This document shows positions 8,842 through 18,134 of a stretch of DNA of 60,295 nucleotides, piece by piece. The DNA comes from an uncultured Lentisphaeria bacterium (lineage in GTDB: Bacteria > Verrucomicrobiota > Lentisphaeria > Victivallales > UBA1829): positions 1 to 60,295 of the forward strand of contig CASEFP010000131.1 of NCBI GenBank assembly GCA_949287225.1, given 5' to 3'. The notes beneath the pieces are model-generated. The model made no database searches. It was not told where the DNA came from and saw only the letters and a program-made list of their open reading frames with translations. Within the stretch, counting starts at the first letter, position 1. Each line of letters starts with the position of its first letter. A program made the position numbers and the translations under genes.

Positions 8842-10157
8842 AGCCCGTATGCCGCCAGGATGGACGCATACGGCGCAAAAAACGGATAGCGGTAACGAAG
8901 AATCATCAGGAATGGAATTGCCAGAAGGATCATGCAGAGCGGCGGAAGCAGTAGAAGAAAGCTGGATGCCTGCTTTCCGGCAAACCAGATTCCGCAAAGA
9001 AACAGACAGAAAAAGAATACGAAATAGACCCTGAAACACAGGACAGCCGCCGGAGAAACTGCAACGATGTTCGGTGCGGCCCGGAAACAGTGCAGCAGAC
9101 GGTTTCCGATGATAAACGCCATCCGGTCGGGATGTTTCCGGATGTATTCCCATGCCCACTTTTTCCAATAAGGGGCTGCATCCGGCAGATGGTAGATATT
9201 CCGTTCTTCCAGCTTTTTTATTTTTTCCGCGTGAAAGCTGTTCCATGCCTGATCAGTCCGATGCCTGTATTCCGGGGTGTCCACATAGCGATAGGTTGCA
9301 TAGGATACATTGCTTGACGCCTGTGCAAAGGAATAGGGGCCGTAAAAGGAGAGCGGAGAGGGAATGCCCGCTGCATGCCAGTTCCGGATCATCCAGGGGG
9401 AGAGTGTGAGCAGTCCTCCCGCCGCGAATGCCGCGAGACACAGGAAAACCTTTCTGCGGGTCTCTTTTTTCAGGAAAAAAAAGATCCCTCCGCAGAATCC
9501 GAGCAGAAGGAACAGGAGAATGCCCTGCGGACGCGTCAGAACGGCCAGTGCCAGCATGACGCCGCAGAGTGCCGCATCCTTCCAGTTGAATGCCTGGCGG
9601 ATGCAGCGGAACAGGAAGCAATATGAAATACACAGAAAAAGCAGGAAGAGATTTTCGGAGGACCAGCAGAGCGAATGGTAAATGGAATAGGGATAGAATG
9701 CATAGATTCCCGCTGCAAGCACTGCAAGCTTGTTCGAGGAGAAAACCTCCCGGCTCAGCTGAAATGTTGCCAGAATGCAGAGAACGCTCAACAGCAGAGC
9801 GGTCACCTTCGCTGACGTCATCCAGTCAAAGGGCAGAAGGTAAAGAAGTGCTCCGAGGAGCGGCAGCATCGGCGGACGGGAGAAATCCACATGCAATGTA
9901 TTGTCACGGTCTGCGCCCGGCGGACTGGCTTCATACCAGCGGTAATAGGAGACCGAAAAACCGTTGCCTCCGGCCAGCTGCTCGGAAATGTTCCTGTATT
10001 CACCGCCGTCATTATGAAGAAATTCCTTTGGAAGCCGGAATAAACCGTAGATTCTCGGAACCAGACTGGCGATGATAAGAAGAAAAAGAACGGAAAACAG
10101 AATTTTTTTATTGTTTTCCAATGAAGTATTGTGCAGGAGACGGTAGAGTGTGTTCAT
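8769..10157 (-). CDS. Glycosyltransferase family 39-like membrane protein (PMT_2)
   Basis: 462 residues, about ten to twelve membrane spans. The first external loop after span 1 carries HNDGGEYRNISEQLAGGNGFS, the acidic loop typical of dolichyl/polyprenyl-phosphate-mannose transferases (PMT_2). A second external stretch, FSRPPMLPLLGALLYLLP, also fits the family. It should move a sugar from a lipid carrier to a glycan or protein on the outer face of the inner membrane. The gene is convergent with the preceding membrane protein and overlaps it by 73 bases at the 3' ends, with both stop codons inside the partner. Confidence 0.75.
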   Translation of the reverse strand: MNTLYRLLHNTSLENNKKILFSVLFLLIIASLVPRIYGLFRLPKEFLHNDGGEYRNISEQLAGGNGFSVSYYRWYEASPPGADRDNTLHVDFSRPPMLPLLGALLYLLPFDWMTSAKVTALLLSVLCILATFQLSREVFSSNKLAVLAAGIYAFYPYSIYHSLCWSSENLFLLFLCISYCFLFRCIRQAFNWKDAALCGVMLALAVLTRPQGILLFLLLGFCGGIFFFLKKETRRKVFLCLAAFAAGGLLTLSPWMIRNWHAAGIPSPLSFYGPYSFAQASSNVSYATYRYVDTPEYRHRTDQAWNSFHAEKIKKLEERNIYHLPDAAPYWKKWAWEYIRKHPDRMAFIIGNRLLHCFRAAPNIVAVSPAAVLCFRVYFVFFFCLFLCGIWFAGKQASSFLLLLPPLCMILLAIPFLMILRYRYPFFAPYASILAAYGLYRIVLFFAEKRSLRTSSQNSMIP

Positions 10158-10240
10158 GACATCTTTTCCGGGACAAGTTCCATAAAACGCTTAATCTAAA
10201 CCGTCACTCGTATTTTTACAAACTTTTTTCCCATCCGAAT

Positions 10241-10268
10241 TTGAAAAAAAAGCGTTTTATGATACATT
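10241..10268 (+). promoter_or_regulatory. Promoter of guaB
   Basis: TTGAAA at 10241, 16-base spacer, TACATT at 10263. Leader of about 55 bases before the chosen guaB start at 10330. Confidence 0.5.
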
Positions 10269-10329
10269 ACAATGGCAAATGAAAAATTTGCCGCCTTCCG
10301 CGGCCCACACTCAATCATGGAGAAGTAAA

Positions 10330-11829
10330 ATGGGCAATCGCTATCTGGATCAATTCATGGCCAAGTTCGAATTCGAAGGTCTTACCTTTGACGACATCTC
10401 ACTCTTGACGCAATACGCCGATTTCCTGCCGGACCAGGCCGACATCTCGACTTACTTCTCCAAAAACATCAAGCTCAACGTCCCCTTCATCAGCGCCGCG
10501 ATGGACACCGTCACCGAAAGCGAAATGGCGATCGCCATGGCGAAACTCGGCGGCATCGGCGTCATTCACAAGAATCTCACGCCCGCCGTGCAGGCCGACG
10601 AAGTCCGCAAGGTCAAGCAGTATCTCAACGGGCTGATCCGCAAGCCGGTCGTTTTCAACGAGGAGATCACCCTTGGCGAGATGCTCAAGGAAAAAGCGGA
10701 AAAGCAGTATTCCTTTTCCGGATTCCCGATCGTCAACGCCGACGGGAAACTCGTCGGAATCCTCACTTCCCGCGACATCAAATTCCTGAACGACTACAAT
10801 CAGAAACTCAAGGAGGTCATGACGACGAGCCTTGTGACCGCTCCCACCGGAACGCAGCTTGACGAGGCCTTCAACATCATGCGCAAAAACAAGGTCGGCA
10901 AGCTCCCGATCATCGACAAGGACGGCAATCTCAAGGGCCTTTACAGTTTTCAGGATGTCAGCACGCTGATCGAGAAGGAGGAGCCCGCCTACAACCGCGA
11001 TTCCGAGCACCGTCTGCGTGTCGCGGCGGCGATCAGCCCCTATGACTACGAGCGCGCGGCGGCGCTTGCCGAAGCCGATGTGGACGCGCTGGTCATTGAC
11101 ACGGCGCACGGACACAGCAAGGGCGTGATCGAAACGATCAAGCTGTTCAAGAAAGAGTATCCGGAACTGGACATTGTCGCGGGGAACATTGCGACCGAAG
11201 CCGCGGCGGAAGCGCTCGTCGATGCGGGCGCGGATGCGATCAAGGTCGGCATCGGGCCGGGTTCCATCTGCACGACCCGTGTCGTCGCCGGTGTCGGGAC
11301 TCCGCAGGTGACGGCGATTTACCAGGCGGTCAAGGCGGCGCGCGGCAGAGTGCCGATCATTGCGGACGGCGGAATCAAGCAGTCCGGCGATGTCGCCAAG
11401 GCGCTTGCCGTCGGTGCTTCCTCCGTCATGATGGGATCGGTTCTGGCGGGAACCATGGAGAGCCCCGGCGAGAAGATCATTCATCACGGCAGACGCTTTG
11501 TCGTCTACCGCGGCATGGGCAGTCTTGAGGCGATGAAGACCTCCAAGGGAAGCCGGGAACGTTATGGACAGGCCGATGTGGACGATGCAAAGAAACTCGT
11601 CCCGCAGGGTGTTGAAGGCATGGTGCCCTACCGCGGACCGCTCTGGGAGGTTGTCCACCAGTTCGCCGGCGGGCTGCGTTATTCGCTCGGATACTGCGGC
11701 GCGCGCAATCTGGAGACGCTGCGCGAGACCTCGAAGTTCATCCGCGTCAGCGGAGCCGCTCTCCGCGAGGCGCACCCGCACGACATCCTGATGCTCAAGG
11801 ACGCGCCGAACTACACGCCGGAGGCGTAA
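10330..11829 (+). CDS. guaB: Inosine-5'-monophosphate dehydrogenase
   Basis: 499 residues. Converts IMP to XMP with NAD, the committed step to GMP. Residues 8-40 give the usual [11 protein letters not shown] start and two CBS domains follow. The catalytic loop is GPGSICTTR with the nucleophile Cys314. The flap region is [10 protein letters not shown]...[11 protein letters not shown] start at the ATG 10330 because GGAGAAG lies just upstream and the residue context matches the family; an in-frame ATG at 10279 would only add unconserved residues. Downstream are a small membrane protein and ispF. Confidence 0.96.
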   Translation: MGNRYLDQFMAKFEFEGLTFDDISLLTQYADFLPDQADISTYFSKNIKLNVPFISAAMDTVTESEMAIAMAKLGGIGVIHKNLTPAVQADEVRKVKQYLNGLIRKPVVFNEEITLGEMLKEKAEKQYSFSGFPIVNADGKLVGILTSRDIKFLNDYNQKLKEVMTTSLVTAPTGTQLDEAFNIMRKNKVGKLPIIDKDGNLKGLYSFQDVSTLIEKEEPAYNRDSEHRLRVAAAISPYDYERAAALAEADVDALVIDTAHGHSKGVIETIKLFKKEYPELDIVAGNIATEAAAEALVDAGADAIKVGIGPGSICTTRVVAGVGTPQVTAIYQAVKAARGRVPIIADGGIKQSGDVAKALAVGASSVMMGSVLAGTMESPGEKIIHHGRRFVVYRGMGSLEAMKTSKGSRERYGQADVDDAKKLVPQGVEGMVPYRGPLWEVVHQFAGGLRYSLGYCGARNLETLRETSKFIRVSGAALREAHPHDILMLKDAPNYTPEA

Positions 11830-11898
11830 GAATCCATTTCTGCCGGGTTCTGCTGGTTTCGAGCCCGGTGTGACATTGCCGGAAGGAAAGACGGAAAA

Positions 11899-12222
11899 AT
11901 GAAGCTCTTATTTTCCTTGTTCATGCTTCCGGCGATTCTCACCATGGCGATTGCCGCGATTGCCGCGATGTTTCTATATCTTGACGCGGGCGGATTCCGG
12001 CCACAGGTGGAGTTTCATTCCTTCTGGTCGCACTTTTATTTTGCGATGCTGCATCTTTCGATGGTTGTCGGACTGATTCTTTCCATCCTGACGAGTGTCT
12101 ATGCCGCCGCAATGTGTCTGATCGGCTTCATCATCAAGACATGGCTCGGAGCCATTCTTGCCGGGGGGATCGCCGTTTTTTCCTTTCTCATCATGAACTA
12201 TCTGATGAATACCGTCATTTAA
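11899..12222 (+). CDS. Small membrane protein of unknown function
   Basis: 107 residues with three hydrophobic segments (about 2-27, 45-67 and 70-104) joined by short polar loops. No recognised domain. It sits between guaB and ispF on the same strand. A GGAAGGAAAGACGG stretch precedes the ATG. The 17-base spacing to ispF suggests joint transcription. Confidence 0.65.
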   Translation: MKLLFSLFMLPAILTMAIAAIAAMFLYLDAGGFRPQVEFHSFWSHFYFAMLHLSMVVGLILSILTSVYAAAMCLIGFIIKTWLGAILAGGIAVFSFLIMNYLMNTVI

Positions 12223-12239
12223 GGGAGGGAGTTCCGCGT

Positions 12240-12728
12240 ATGAATTCGGACATTCGGATTGGATACGGCTGCGACGTGCACCGGTTTGCGGAAGGGCGGG
12301 ATCTGATTCTCTGCGGCGTGAAACTGCCTTATGAAAAAGGGCTTCTGGGGCACAGCGACGCGGATGTGGCCGTTCATGCGCTGATTGATGCGCTGCTCGG
12401 TGCGCTTGCCCTTGGCGACATCGGGCACTTCTATCCTGACACCGATCCCCGTTATTCCGGCGCAGACAGCATGGAACTTCTGCGGAAGACCCTTGCACAC
12501 GAGGCATTTTCCGCCTGGAGCGTCTCGAATGTGGATTTGACGCTGATCACGCAGAAACCGAAGCTTGCTCCCTATATTGCAGACATGCGTGAATCGCTTG
12601 CCGGTGCGTTGTCGCTGGAAACGGGACGCGTCTCGGTAAAGGCGAAAACGAACGAGGGCATGGGCTTTGTCGGACGGCTTGAAGGCATGGAGGCGCGAGC
12701 GGTCGTGCTTCTGACGGCAGAGAGCTGA
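12240..12728 (+). CDS. ispF: 2-C-methyl-D-erythritol 2,4-cyclodiphosphate synthase
   Basis: 162 residues, the usual length. Catalyses the fifth step of the MEP isoprenoid pathway, cyclising CDP-ME 2-phosphate and releasing CMP. IRIGYGCDVHRF carries the zinc-binding Asp and His, LLGHSDADVAVHAL the other metal and substrate contacts. ALALGDIGHFYPDTD and IITQKPKLAPY-like (LITQKPKLAPY) motifs follow. The start at 12240 is set by AGGGAGGGAG upstream. Directly downstream begins the first repeat array. Confidence 0.96.
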   Translation: MNSDIRIGYGCDVHRFAEGRDLILCGVKLPYEKGLLGHSDADVAVHALIDALLGALALGDIGHFYPDTDPRYSGADSMELLRKTLAHEAFSAWSVSNVDLTLITQKPKLAPYIADMRESLAGALSLETGRVSVKAKTNEGMGFVGRLEGMEARAVVLLTAES

Positions 12729-12745
12729 AAAAACGGTGAAGCAAT

Positions 12746-12898
12746 TTGATTCAAAAAAATCAGTTTCATACAGCGATGCTCTGCATCGCAAAAATGCTTC
12801 GTGCAGGACTCTCAGTCCTGCCGCGGTCCAGCTGCGTAAGCTGGTCGCCGAAGGCGAAATCCCCGATACCGCGTATGCTTGCATCGCGGTAATTCATT
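12746..12898 (+). repeat. 153-bp hairpin element, copy 1
   Basis: Starts TTGATTCAAAAAAATCAG and ends GCGGTAATTCATT. It contains a row of short hairpins: GCGATGC/GCATCGC, CAGGACT/AGTCCTG, CCAGCT/AGCTGG. By eye it differs at only 5 of 153 positions from the copy at 30220, same orientation and same length, so it is a dispersed element and not chance. A short in-frame reading through it is a by-product of the hairpins. Confidence 0.85.
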
Positions 12899-12942
12899 CA
12901 TACGCTCCTTTCAGTCCTTGTGCGGTGCTGACCGTGCGGAGC

Positions 12943-13151
12943 ACGAAATCCCCTCCGGCGGCACTTCCAACCGCTAAAGGACGAGAAGCGCTTCTTCGAG
13001 AGCCCCCGGTACAGCGTATAACCTCAGGAAAAGGCCAGGAGCTTTCGCGGATACGCATCCGGAAAACATGTGACTTCAGGGAATTGGCCGAGGCTCTCAT
13101 GGTTCATTATTATGAAGGAGACGAAAAAATGCTCACGCATTCTTTCGTCTC
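12943..13151 (+). repeat. About 209-bp repeat core, copy in array A
   Basis: Its reverse complement closely matches 54254-54462 at the same length. Shared landmarks are CCTCAGG, GTATAACCTC, the CTAAAGGACGAGAAGCG stretch and a terminal hairpin with GAC...GTC arms. No coding frame in it is shared by the two copies. Confidence 0.75.
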
Positions 13152-13497
13152 AATGGATACGCCCGGAGCTCTCGAACTTTTCCTGTGGAAAAGTTCTCGT
13201 CACTGAGCGGTCTGAACCGCTCCGGGCGGGGATTTCATGCTGCGCGCGACCAGCGTTTCGCCGCTGGACCGCGACAAGGGCCAACGGCCCTTGACCCCGA
13301 GAAGAATGCATTCGCATTCTTCCGTCTCAATGGATACGCCCGGAGCTCTCGAACTTTTCCTGTGGAAAAGTTCTCGTCACTGAACGGTCTGAACCGCTCC
13401 GGGCGGGGATTTCGCGCTACGCGCAACCAGCGTTTCGCCGCTGGACCACGACAAGGGTCAACGACCCTTGCCCCCGAGAAGAATGCATTCGCATTCT
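13144..13497 (+). repeat. Tandem pair of 177-bp hairpin-rich units
   Basis: Two consecutive copies (13144-13320 and 13321-13497), near-identical. Each holds in order CCGGAGCTCTCG, the GAACTTTTCC/GGAAAAGTTC hairpin, AGCGGT/ACCGCT, a GCGC/GCGC pair, CCAGCG/CGCTGG, GGGCC/GGCCC and the GAATGC/GCATTC hairpin. The second copy has paired changes in some stems (for example GGGTCAACGACCC in place of GGGCCAACGGCCC), which keep the hairpin. Confidence 0.85.
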
Positions 13498-13569
13498 TCC
13501 GTCTATGGGGAGGCGTGATTCGCGCGGCCAGCGGCCCTTGCCCCCGAATACGTTCGCATTTTCCGTTTT
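13498..13569 (+). repeat. Degenerate end of repeat array A, next to murE
   Basis: Partial third unit: GGCCAGCGGCC, CTTGCCCCCGA and an imperfect GAATACG...CGCATTTTC hairpin. It ends at the murE stop codon, so on the minus strand it directly follows murE and could act as its terminator. Confidence 0.55.
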
Positions 13570-15063
13570 TCAAGTCAAATTGTGGAGGATTTCGCGGTCG
13601 TCAAACGGATGTTTTACGCCGTTGATCTCCTGATAGTTCTCATGGCCTTTTCCTGCAATCAGGATGATATCGTCCCTGCGCGAAAGTGCAACGGCTTTCC
13701 GGATCGCTTCCGCCCGGTCGGGTTCCGTCAGGCACTCCGCGCCCGGCCGGATTCCCGTCAGGATCTCCGCGATAATCGCAAGCGGATCCTCGGTCCGGGG
13801 ATTGTCGCTTGTCACAATGGCAATATCGGAAAGTTCCGAGACCACTTTCGCCATCCGGGGGCGTTTCGTCCGGTCACGGTCGCCGCCGCAGCCGAACACC
13901 GTGATGATCCTCCCCTTGCGGAATGCGCGGATGGCGCTGAGCACCCGGAACAGAGCGTCATCCGTATGTGCGTAATCGACAAACGCCCGCGCCCCGTTGG
14001 GCAGATCAAACGGCTCCAGACGCCCCGGCGGCGCAATGTCCGGCGCGGAAAGCGTTTCTGCCGCCAGTTCCGGAGGCACCCCCGAAGCACAGGCGCCAAG
14101 CGCCGCAAGCCCCATGTTGAAGACATTGTGTTCTCCGATCAGTGCGGAATGGACCCGCAGGGAGATGCAGTCCGTCCCCATGACGGAGGGATTCAGATGC
14201 AGAGTGAATTCGCTTCCCGATGCGCACAGGCGGATGGAGGAGAGGTATCCGGAGGCGTCGGAATCGTTTTTCGAGAGCGTCAGCACATGCTGCGTTCCGC
14301 ATTCGGAAGCCAGGCGCGCCCCCCAGGGATCGTCGATGTTGATGACTGCGGGCGCACCGGGACGGAGCATCTCGGAAAACAGGAGTTTTTTCGCCTGATA
14401 ATAGGCCTCCATCGTATGGTGGTAGTCCAGGTGGTCGCCGGTCAGGTTTGTAAAAAAGGCTCCGGCAAAGCGCGCATTCCCGAGGCGGTGCTGATGAAGG
14501 CCGTGGCTCGACGCTTCAATGACGGCACAGTCACAACCGTTGCGCACCATCCGTGCGAAACAGTCCTGAATGGTGAACGCGTCCGGCGTCGTCCGCGCCG
14601 CCTCCTCGGCAACGCCGCTTCCGTCGTCATATTCGACAGTGGAGATCAGGCCGCAGCGCCGTCCGTGCGCAGAGAGAATCCGTTTCAGCATGAAGGCGAT
14701 CGAAGTCTTCCCGTTGGTGCCGGTGACGGCAAAGATATCCAGATGTTCCATCGGATTCCCGAAGAACACGGCACAGATGACTCCCCATGCGTGGTAGGAG
14801 TCGGAAACAAGGACAAACGAGACTCCGGGAGGCATACTCCAAGGCTCCGCTGCAAAAACAACCCCTGCACCATTGCGGATTGCGTCGGGAATGAATGCAT
14901 GTCCGTCAGCGTTTGCGCCTCTGATTGCGCAGAAAAGAAAATCCTTCCGCACCTTCCCTGAGTTGTTGGCGACGCCGCGCACGACCTGCCGGAGATTCAC
15001 GCCACTCGCGTCGAGCACCAGCGGCCCGAGCGCCGCGAGATAGTCCGCAAGCGTTCTTTCCAT
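13570..15063 (-). CDS. murE: UDP-N-acetylmuramoyl-tripeptide synthetase (meso-diaminopimelate adding)
   Basis: 497 residues. Adds the third peptide residue to UDP-MurNAc-L-Ala-D-Glu in the cytoplasm. Three Mur ligase domains are seen. The ATP-binding loop is VTGTNGKTS. TTPDAFTIQ and EASSHGLHQHR contact the substrate, and DNPRTEDP is the DNPR motif that marks meso-DAP rather than lysine as the amino acid. It lies 6 bases after murF, with GGAGG inside the murF 3' end serving as ribosome binding site. Confidence 0.95.
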   Translation of the reverse strand: MERTLADYLAALGPLVLDASGVNLRQVVRGVANNSGKVRKDFLFCAIRGANADGHAFIPDAIRNGAGVVFAAEPWSMPPGVSFVLVSDSYHAWGVICAVFFGNPMEHLDIFAVTGTNGKTSIAFMLKRILSAHGRRCGLISTVEYDDGSGVAEEAARTTPDAFTIQDCFARMVRNGCDCAVIEASSHGLHQHRLGNARFAGAFFTNLTGDHLDYHHTMEAYYQAKKLLFSEMLRPGAPAVINIDDPWGARLASECGTQHVLTLSKNDSDASGYLSSIRLCASGSEFTLHLNPSVMGTDCISLRVHSALIGEHNVFNMGLAALGACASGVPPELAAETLSAPDIAPPGRLEPFDLPNGARAFVDYAHTDDALFRVLSAIRAFRKGRIITVFGCGGDRDRTKRPRMAKVVSELSDIAIVTSDNPRTEDPLAIIAEILTGIRPGAECLTEPDRAEAIRKAVALSRRDDIILIAGKGHENYQEINGVKHPFDDREILHNLT

Positions 15064-15069
15064 GATACG

Positions 15070-16464
15070 CTAAGCCTCCGGTTCGATGACTTCCAGACCG
15101 GTTCTGCGCGACGCCTTCAGAAAAACGAGATCATCTTTCCGCACTTTGGTCCGCACCCCCTCGATCGCCGCCGCTGCGGAGGGATATGCCGTGATATTTT
15201 TTCTGGAGACCAGATTCATCACTTCGACGGCTTTGGTCATATGCATGCCGACGGCAATGATTTCCGCTTCGGGAAAGCGCTGGCGCGCACATTCGAGCAC
15301 TTTGAGATGTTCCTTGAGCGCGCCTTTTCCAATCTCCCCCATGTCGCCGAGGACGAGGACAAGATGCTGATCGTCGGCAAATTCACCAAGCCAGTCGAGC
15401 GAGGCGCGCATGCTGTCGGGATTGGCGTTGTAGGCGTCGTTGAGCCAGGTCGCCCCGGCGTGCTCCGTGACACGCATCCGCAGTCCGGGAAGACGCGTTT
15501 CCGCGATTCCCCCGGCAATCTGTGCAAGCGGAATGCCGAAGGCGACGCCGACCGCCGCCGCGCCCGCAGCGTTGCAAGCCTGATGCCGTCCGGAGAGTCT
15601 CCATTCGACATTTGCACGTTCGCCGGTCCGGTGGTTGATCAGTTCAAAGGAGCTGCCGCGGATGTTGCCGCCCTTGTAAACGACTTCGATTGCCGCCTTG
15701 TCGGATTCCCCGAAGGTCAGGATGTTTTTTACATGTGACGCCGCCGCGCGCAGAATGCTGTTTCCGGGGGAGCTCTGCGGGATGACCGCCGTGCCGTCCG
15801 GGACAAGCGCCAGAAGGATGTGGGATTTTTCCGTCGCAACACCGTCGAGATTTTTCAGGAATTCCAGATGGCAGCTTCCGATCGAGACCACCAGCGAAAC
15901 GTCCGGTTCGGCGATCCGGGCGATCGGGTCGATCTCCCCGAAATGGTTGGTTCCCATTTCCAGAATGCAGATCCGGTGGTTTTCCGTCAGGCGCATGAGA
16001 TTCTGCGGGACACCGATCTGGTTATTGGTATTTCCTTCGGTCGCAAGGACATGCTCCGCGCCGTAGACATGCGAAAAGATGGCGCGCAGCGTCTCTTTCG
16101 TGCTGGTTTTTCCGCTGGAACCGGTCAGGGCGATCACTTTCAGATTCTTGAAGCGGCGCCGGTAGAGATGGGCCAGTTTCTGGTAGACGCGCAGCGGAGA
16201 ATCGACGAGAATCGCGGGAACTCCCGGCGGCAGTTTGCCGATTTTCTCCTTTTCGATGCAGAGAAGCACCGCTCCCGCCGCAATCGCCTGGCGCAGATAA
16301 TCGTGCCCGTCAAAGTTTTCGCCGGAGAGTGCAAAAAAAAGACCGTTCCTCATCGGTGTCCGGGAATCCGTGGAGAGCGAATCGACGGCGATGTGGAAAT
16401 CCGAAACGTTGACGAACTCCCCTTCCGAGGCATTCAGGATTTCACCAAAGGAAAACAACGCCAT
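15070..16464 (-). CDS. murF: UDP-N-acetylmuramoyl-tripeptide--D-alanyl-D-alanine ligase
   Basis: 464 residues. Joins D-Ala-D-Ala to the muramyl tripeptide. N-terminal domain carries VDSLSTDSRT and GLFFALSGENFDGHDY; the P-loop is ALTGSSGKTSTKE; the central NDAYNANPDSMRASLD is diagnostic of MurF. GGGGAGAAG lies 6 bases before the ATG. The order murF-murE, the reverse of many dcw clusters, and the upstream sugar-nucleotide gene suggest an envelope operon split off from the main division cluster. Confidence 0.95.
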   Translation of the reverse strand: MALFSFGEILNASEGEFVNVSDFHIAVDSLSTDSRTPMRNGLFFALSGENFDGHDYLRQAIAAGAVLLCIEKEKIGKLPPGVPAILVDSPLRVYQKLAHLYRRRFKNLKVIALTGSSGKTSTKETLRAIFSHVYGAEHVLATEGNTNNQIGVPQNLMRLTENHRICILEMGTNHFGEIDPIARIAEPDVSLVVSIGSCHLEFLKNLDGVATEKSHILLALVPDGTAVIPQSSPGNSILRAAASHVKNILTFGESDKAAIEVVYKGGNIRGSSFELINHRTGERANVEWRLSGRHQACNAAGAAAVGVAFGIPLAQIAGGIAETRLPGLRMRVTEHAGATWLNDAYNANPDSMRASLDWLGEFADDQHLVLVLGDMGEIGKGALKEHLKVLECARQRFPEAEIIAVGMHMTKAVEVMNLVSRKNITAYPSAAAAIEGVRTKVRKDDLVFLKASRRTGLEVIEPEA

Positions 16465-16483
16465 AGTGACTTCTCCCCGTATC

Positions 16484-17449
16484 TCAGGACTGGTGATTCC
16501 GGTTCCGGGTTCTCACCAGATCGGAGAAATATGCGATTGTCCAGGTAAGCCCTTCGTCCAGCGCGACTTCCGGCTTCCATTTGAGGACCTTTTTCGCGAG
16601 CGTGATATCCGGTTTGCGTTTGACCGGATCATCCTGCGGCAGTTCGCGGAAGACAAGTTTGGATTTGCTTCCGGTCATGTCGATCACCTTTTCGGCGAGC
16701 TGCCGGACAGTGAACTCCTGCGGATTGCCGAGGTTCACGGGGCCGGAGAAGGACTTCGGCGTGTTCATCACGCGGACAAGCGCCTCCACCAGATCGGAGA
16801 CATAGCAGAAACTGCGCGTCTGGGAACCGTCCCCGTAAATGGTGATGTCCTTCTTCATCAGCGCCTGCATGATGAAGTTGCTCACGACGCGTCCGTCGTT
16901 CGGGTGCATGCGCGGACCGTAGGTGTTGAAGATGCGGACGACCTTCGTATCCAGTCCGTACTGGCGGCGGTAGTCGAAAAAGAGCGTTTCGGCACACCGC
17001 TTGCCCTCGTCATAGCAGCTCCGCACGCCGATGGGATTCACGTTGCCCCAGTAGGACTCCTTCTGCGGATGCACCTTCGGGTCGCCGTAGACCTCGGACG
17101 TGGACGCCTGCAAAATCGGAATCCGGAGACGCCGCGCCAGTTCCAGCATGTTCATCGCGCCTAGCACGTTGGTGCGCGCGGTCTGGACGGGATCATGCTG
17201 GTAGTGAACCGGGGAGGCCGGGCACGCAAGGTTGAAGATCGCGTTGACTTCAAGACTGATCGGCATGGTGATATCGTGCCGGATCAGCTCGAACGACGGG
17301 TTGGCAAGCAGATGGCGGATATTGTCCTTGGCGCCCGTGAAGAAGTTGTCCAGACAGATCACGTCCATCCCCTCGGCGAGAAGCCGTTCGCAGAGATGGG
17401 AGCCGATAAAGCCGCCTCCGCCGGTGACAAGAACCGTTTTATTGTTCAT
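16484..17449 (-). CDS. UDP-glucuronic acid decarboxylase (UXS-type SDR)
   Basis: 321 residues, extended short-chain dehydrogenase. The NAD-binding loop is [12 protein letters not shown]. The catalytic motif is SCYDEGKR (Y-x3-K), which with STSEVYGDP and [16 protein letters not shown] is characteristic of UDP-xylose synthases, making UDP-xylose from UDP-glucuronate for surface glycans. It sits between the BamE-like lipoprotein and murF, each within about 20 bases, so one transcript is likely. A related UDP-glucose epimerase role is less likely because of the SCYDEGK motif. Confidence 0.88.
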   Translation of the reverse strand: MNNKTVLVTGGGGFIGSHLCERLLAEGMDVICLDNFFTGAKDNIRHLLANPSFELIRHDITMPISLEVNAIFNLACPASPVHYQHDPVQTARTNVLGAMNMLELARRLRIPILQASTSEVYGDPKVHPQKESYWGNVNPIGVRSCYDEGKRCAETLFFDYRRQYGLDTKVVRIFNTYGPRMHPNDGRVVSNFIMQALMKKDITIYGDGSQTRSFCYVSDLVEALVRVMNTPKSFSGPVNLGNPQEFTVRQLAEKVIDMTGSKSKLVFRELPQDDPVKRKPDITLAKKVLKWKPEVALDEGLTWTIAYFSDLVRTRNRNHQS

Positions 17450-17465
17450 TTTCTCTCACTCCGCT

Positions 17466-18038
17466 TCAGATTTCGATGATCTCGACAACCCGGTTGCCGA
17501 AGAAGACGATCTTCCTGGATACGCCGTTGTCCGTCCAGTAGGTCCAGGTGTCGACGGACTCGACCGGAGTCCGCATCGCCGGCGGCGGACCGAAGGCGAG
17601 GAGCACCTCGTTGCGCGTCATGCCTTTTTCAACGATGCCCCGCTTGATTTTTTCATAAATGACCGGACGGATGCCGGCCGCGAGAGTTTCCGCGTTGTCA
17701 AACACAAAGAGACGCTTGATGAACATCTCAATGGGTATGATGTTTTTATTCTTGTCATAGACGATCTTGAACACCTTTCCGTCACTGACGCGCTTGAAGT
17801 TGATCTCGTTCTCATTGGCGTTTACGAATGTGATCTCGGTGCCGAACGGAATGACGGTGCCCTTCTGGATGTTGGCGCTGGGAATCTCGGACTTTTCATT
17901 CGCCCAGAGATTGTAGGCCGTGTAGACCGGCGTATATTCGGGAAGCTGGAGCACCTCCTCGGGAATGACGGTCCGCGTGCATCCCGCGAAAAAGAGGAGG
18001 GAGAAAAGGGAGAGAAGCATGGTCGCTGTTTTCTTCAT
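17466..18038 (-). CDS. Lipoprotein with a BamE/SmpA-like C-terminal region
   Basis: 190 residues. Signal peptide with lipobox LFFAGC (cleavage before Cys20). The C-terminal part, RGIVEKGMTRNEVLLAFGPPPAMRTP followed by DTWTYW, has the helix-turn and 'GMT..EV...G.P' pattern of BamE/SmpA/OmlA proteins, which stabilise the outer-membrane assembly machine. The middle is a beta-rich region without a recognised domain. It is 16 bases upstream of the UXS gene, in the same direction. Confidence 0.7.
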   Translation of the reverse strand: MKKTATMLLSLFSLLFFAGCTRTVIPEEVLQLPEYTPVYTAYNLWANEKSEIPSANIQKGTVIPFGTEITFVNANENEINFKRVSDGKVFKIVYDKNKNIIPIEMFIKRLFVFDNAETLAAGIRPVIYEKIKRGIVEKGMTRNEVLLAFGPPPAMRTPVESVDTWTYWTDNGVSRKIVFFGNRVVEIIEI

Positions 18039-18134
18039 GGCTGTCCTTTCGGTCGTTGTTGAAATTCAGGTTATGGAAATATGCACGTTCTTCGGCGGAA
18101 AGACAAGTCCGGAAGCGGAAATTTTTCCGGTAAT

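Noticed and set aside
13144..13497. CRISPR array
   Set aside because: Units are 177 bp, adjacent, without unique spacers, and no cas genes are near.
12736..13625. Short protein-like frames inside the repeat arrays
   Set aside because: They read through hairpins and recur only because the DNA repeats; they differ in frame and length among copies.
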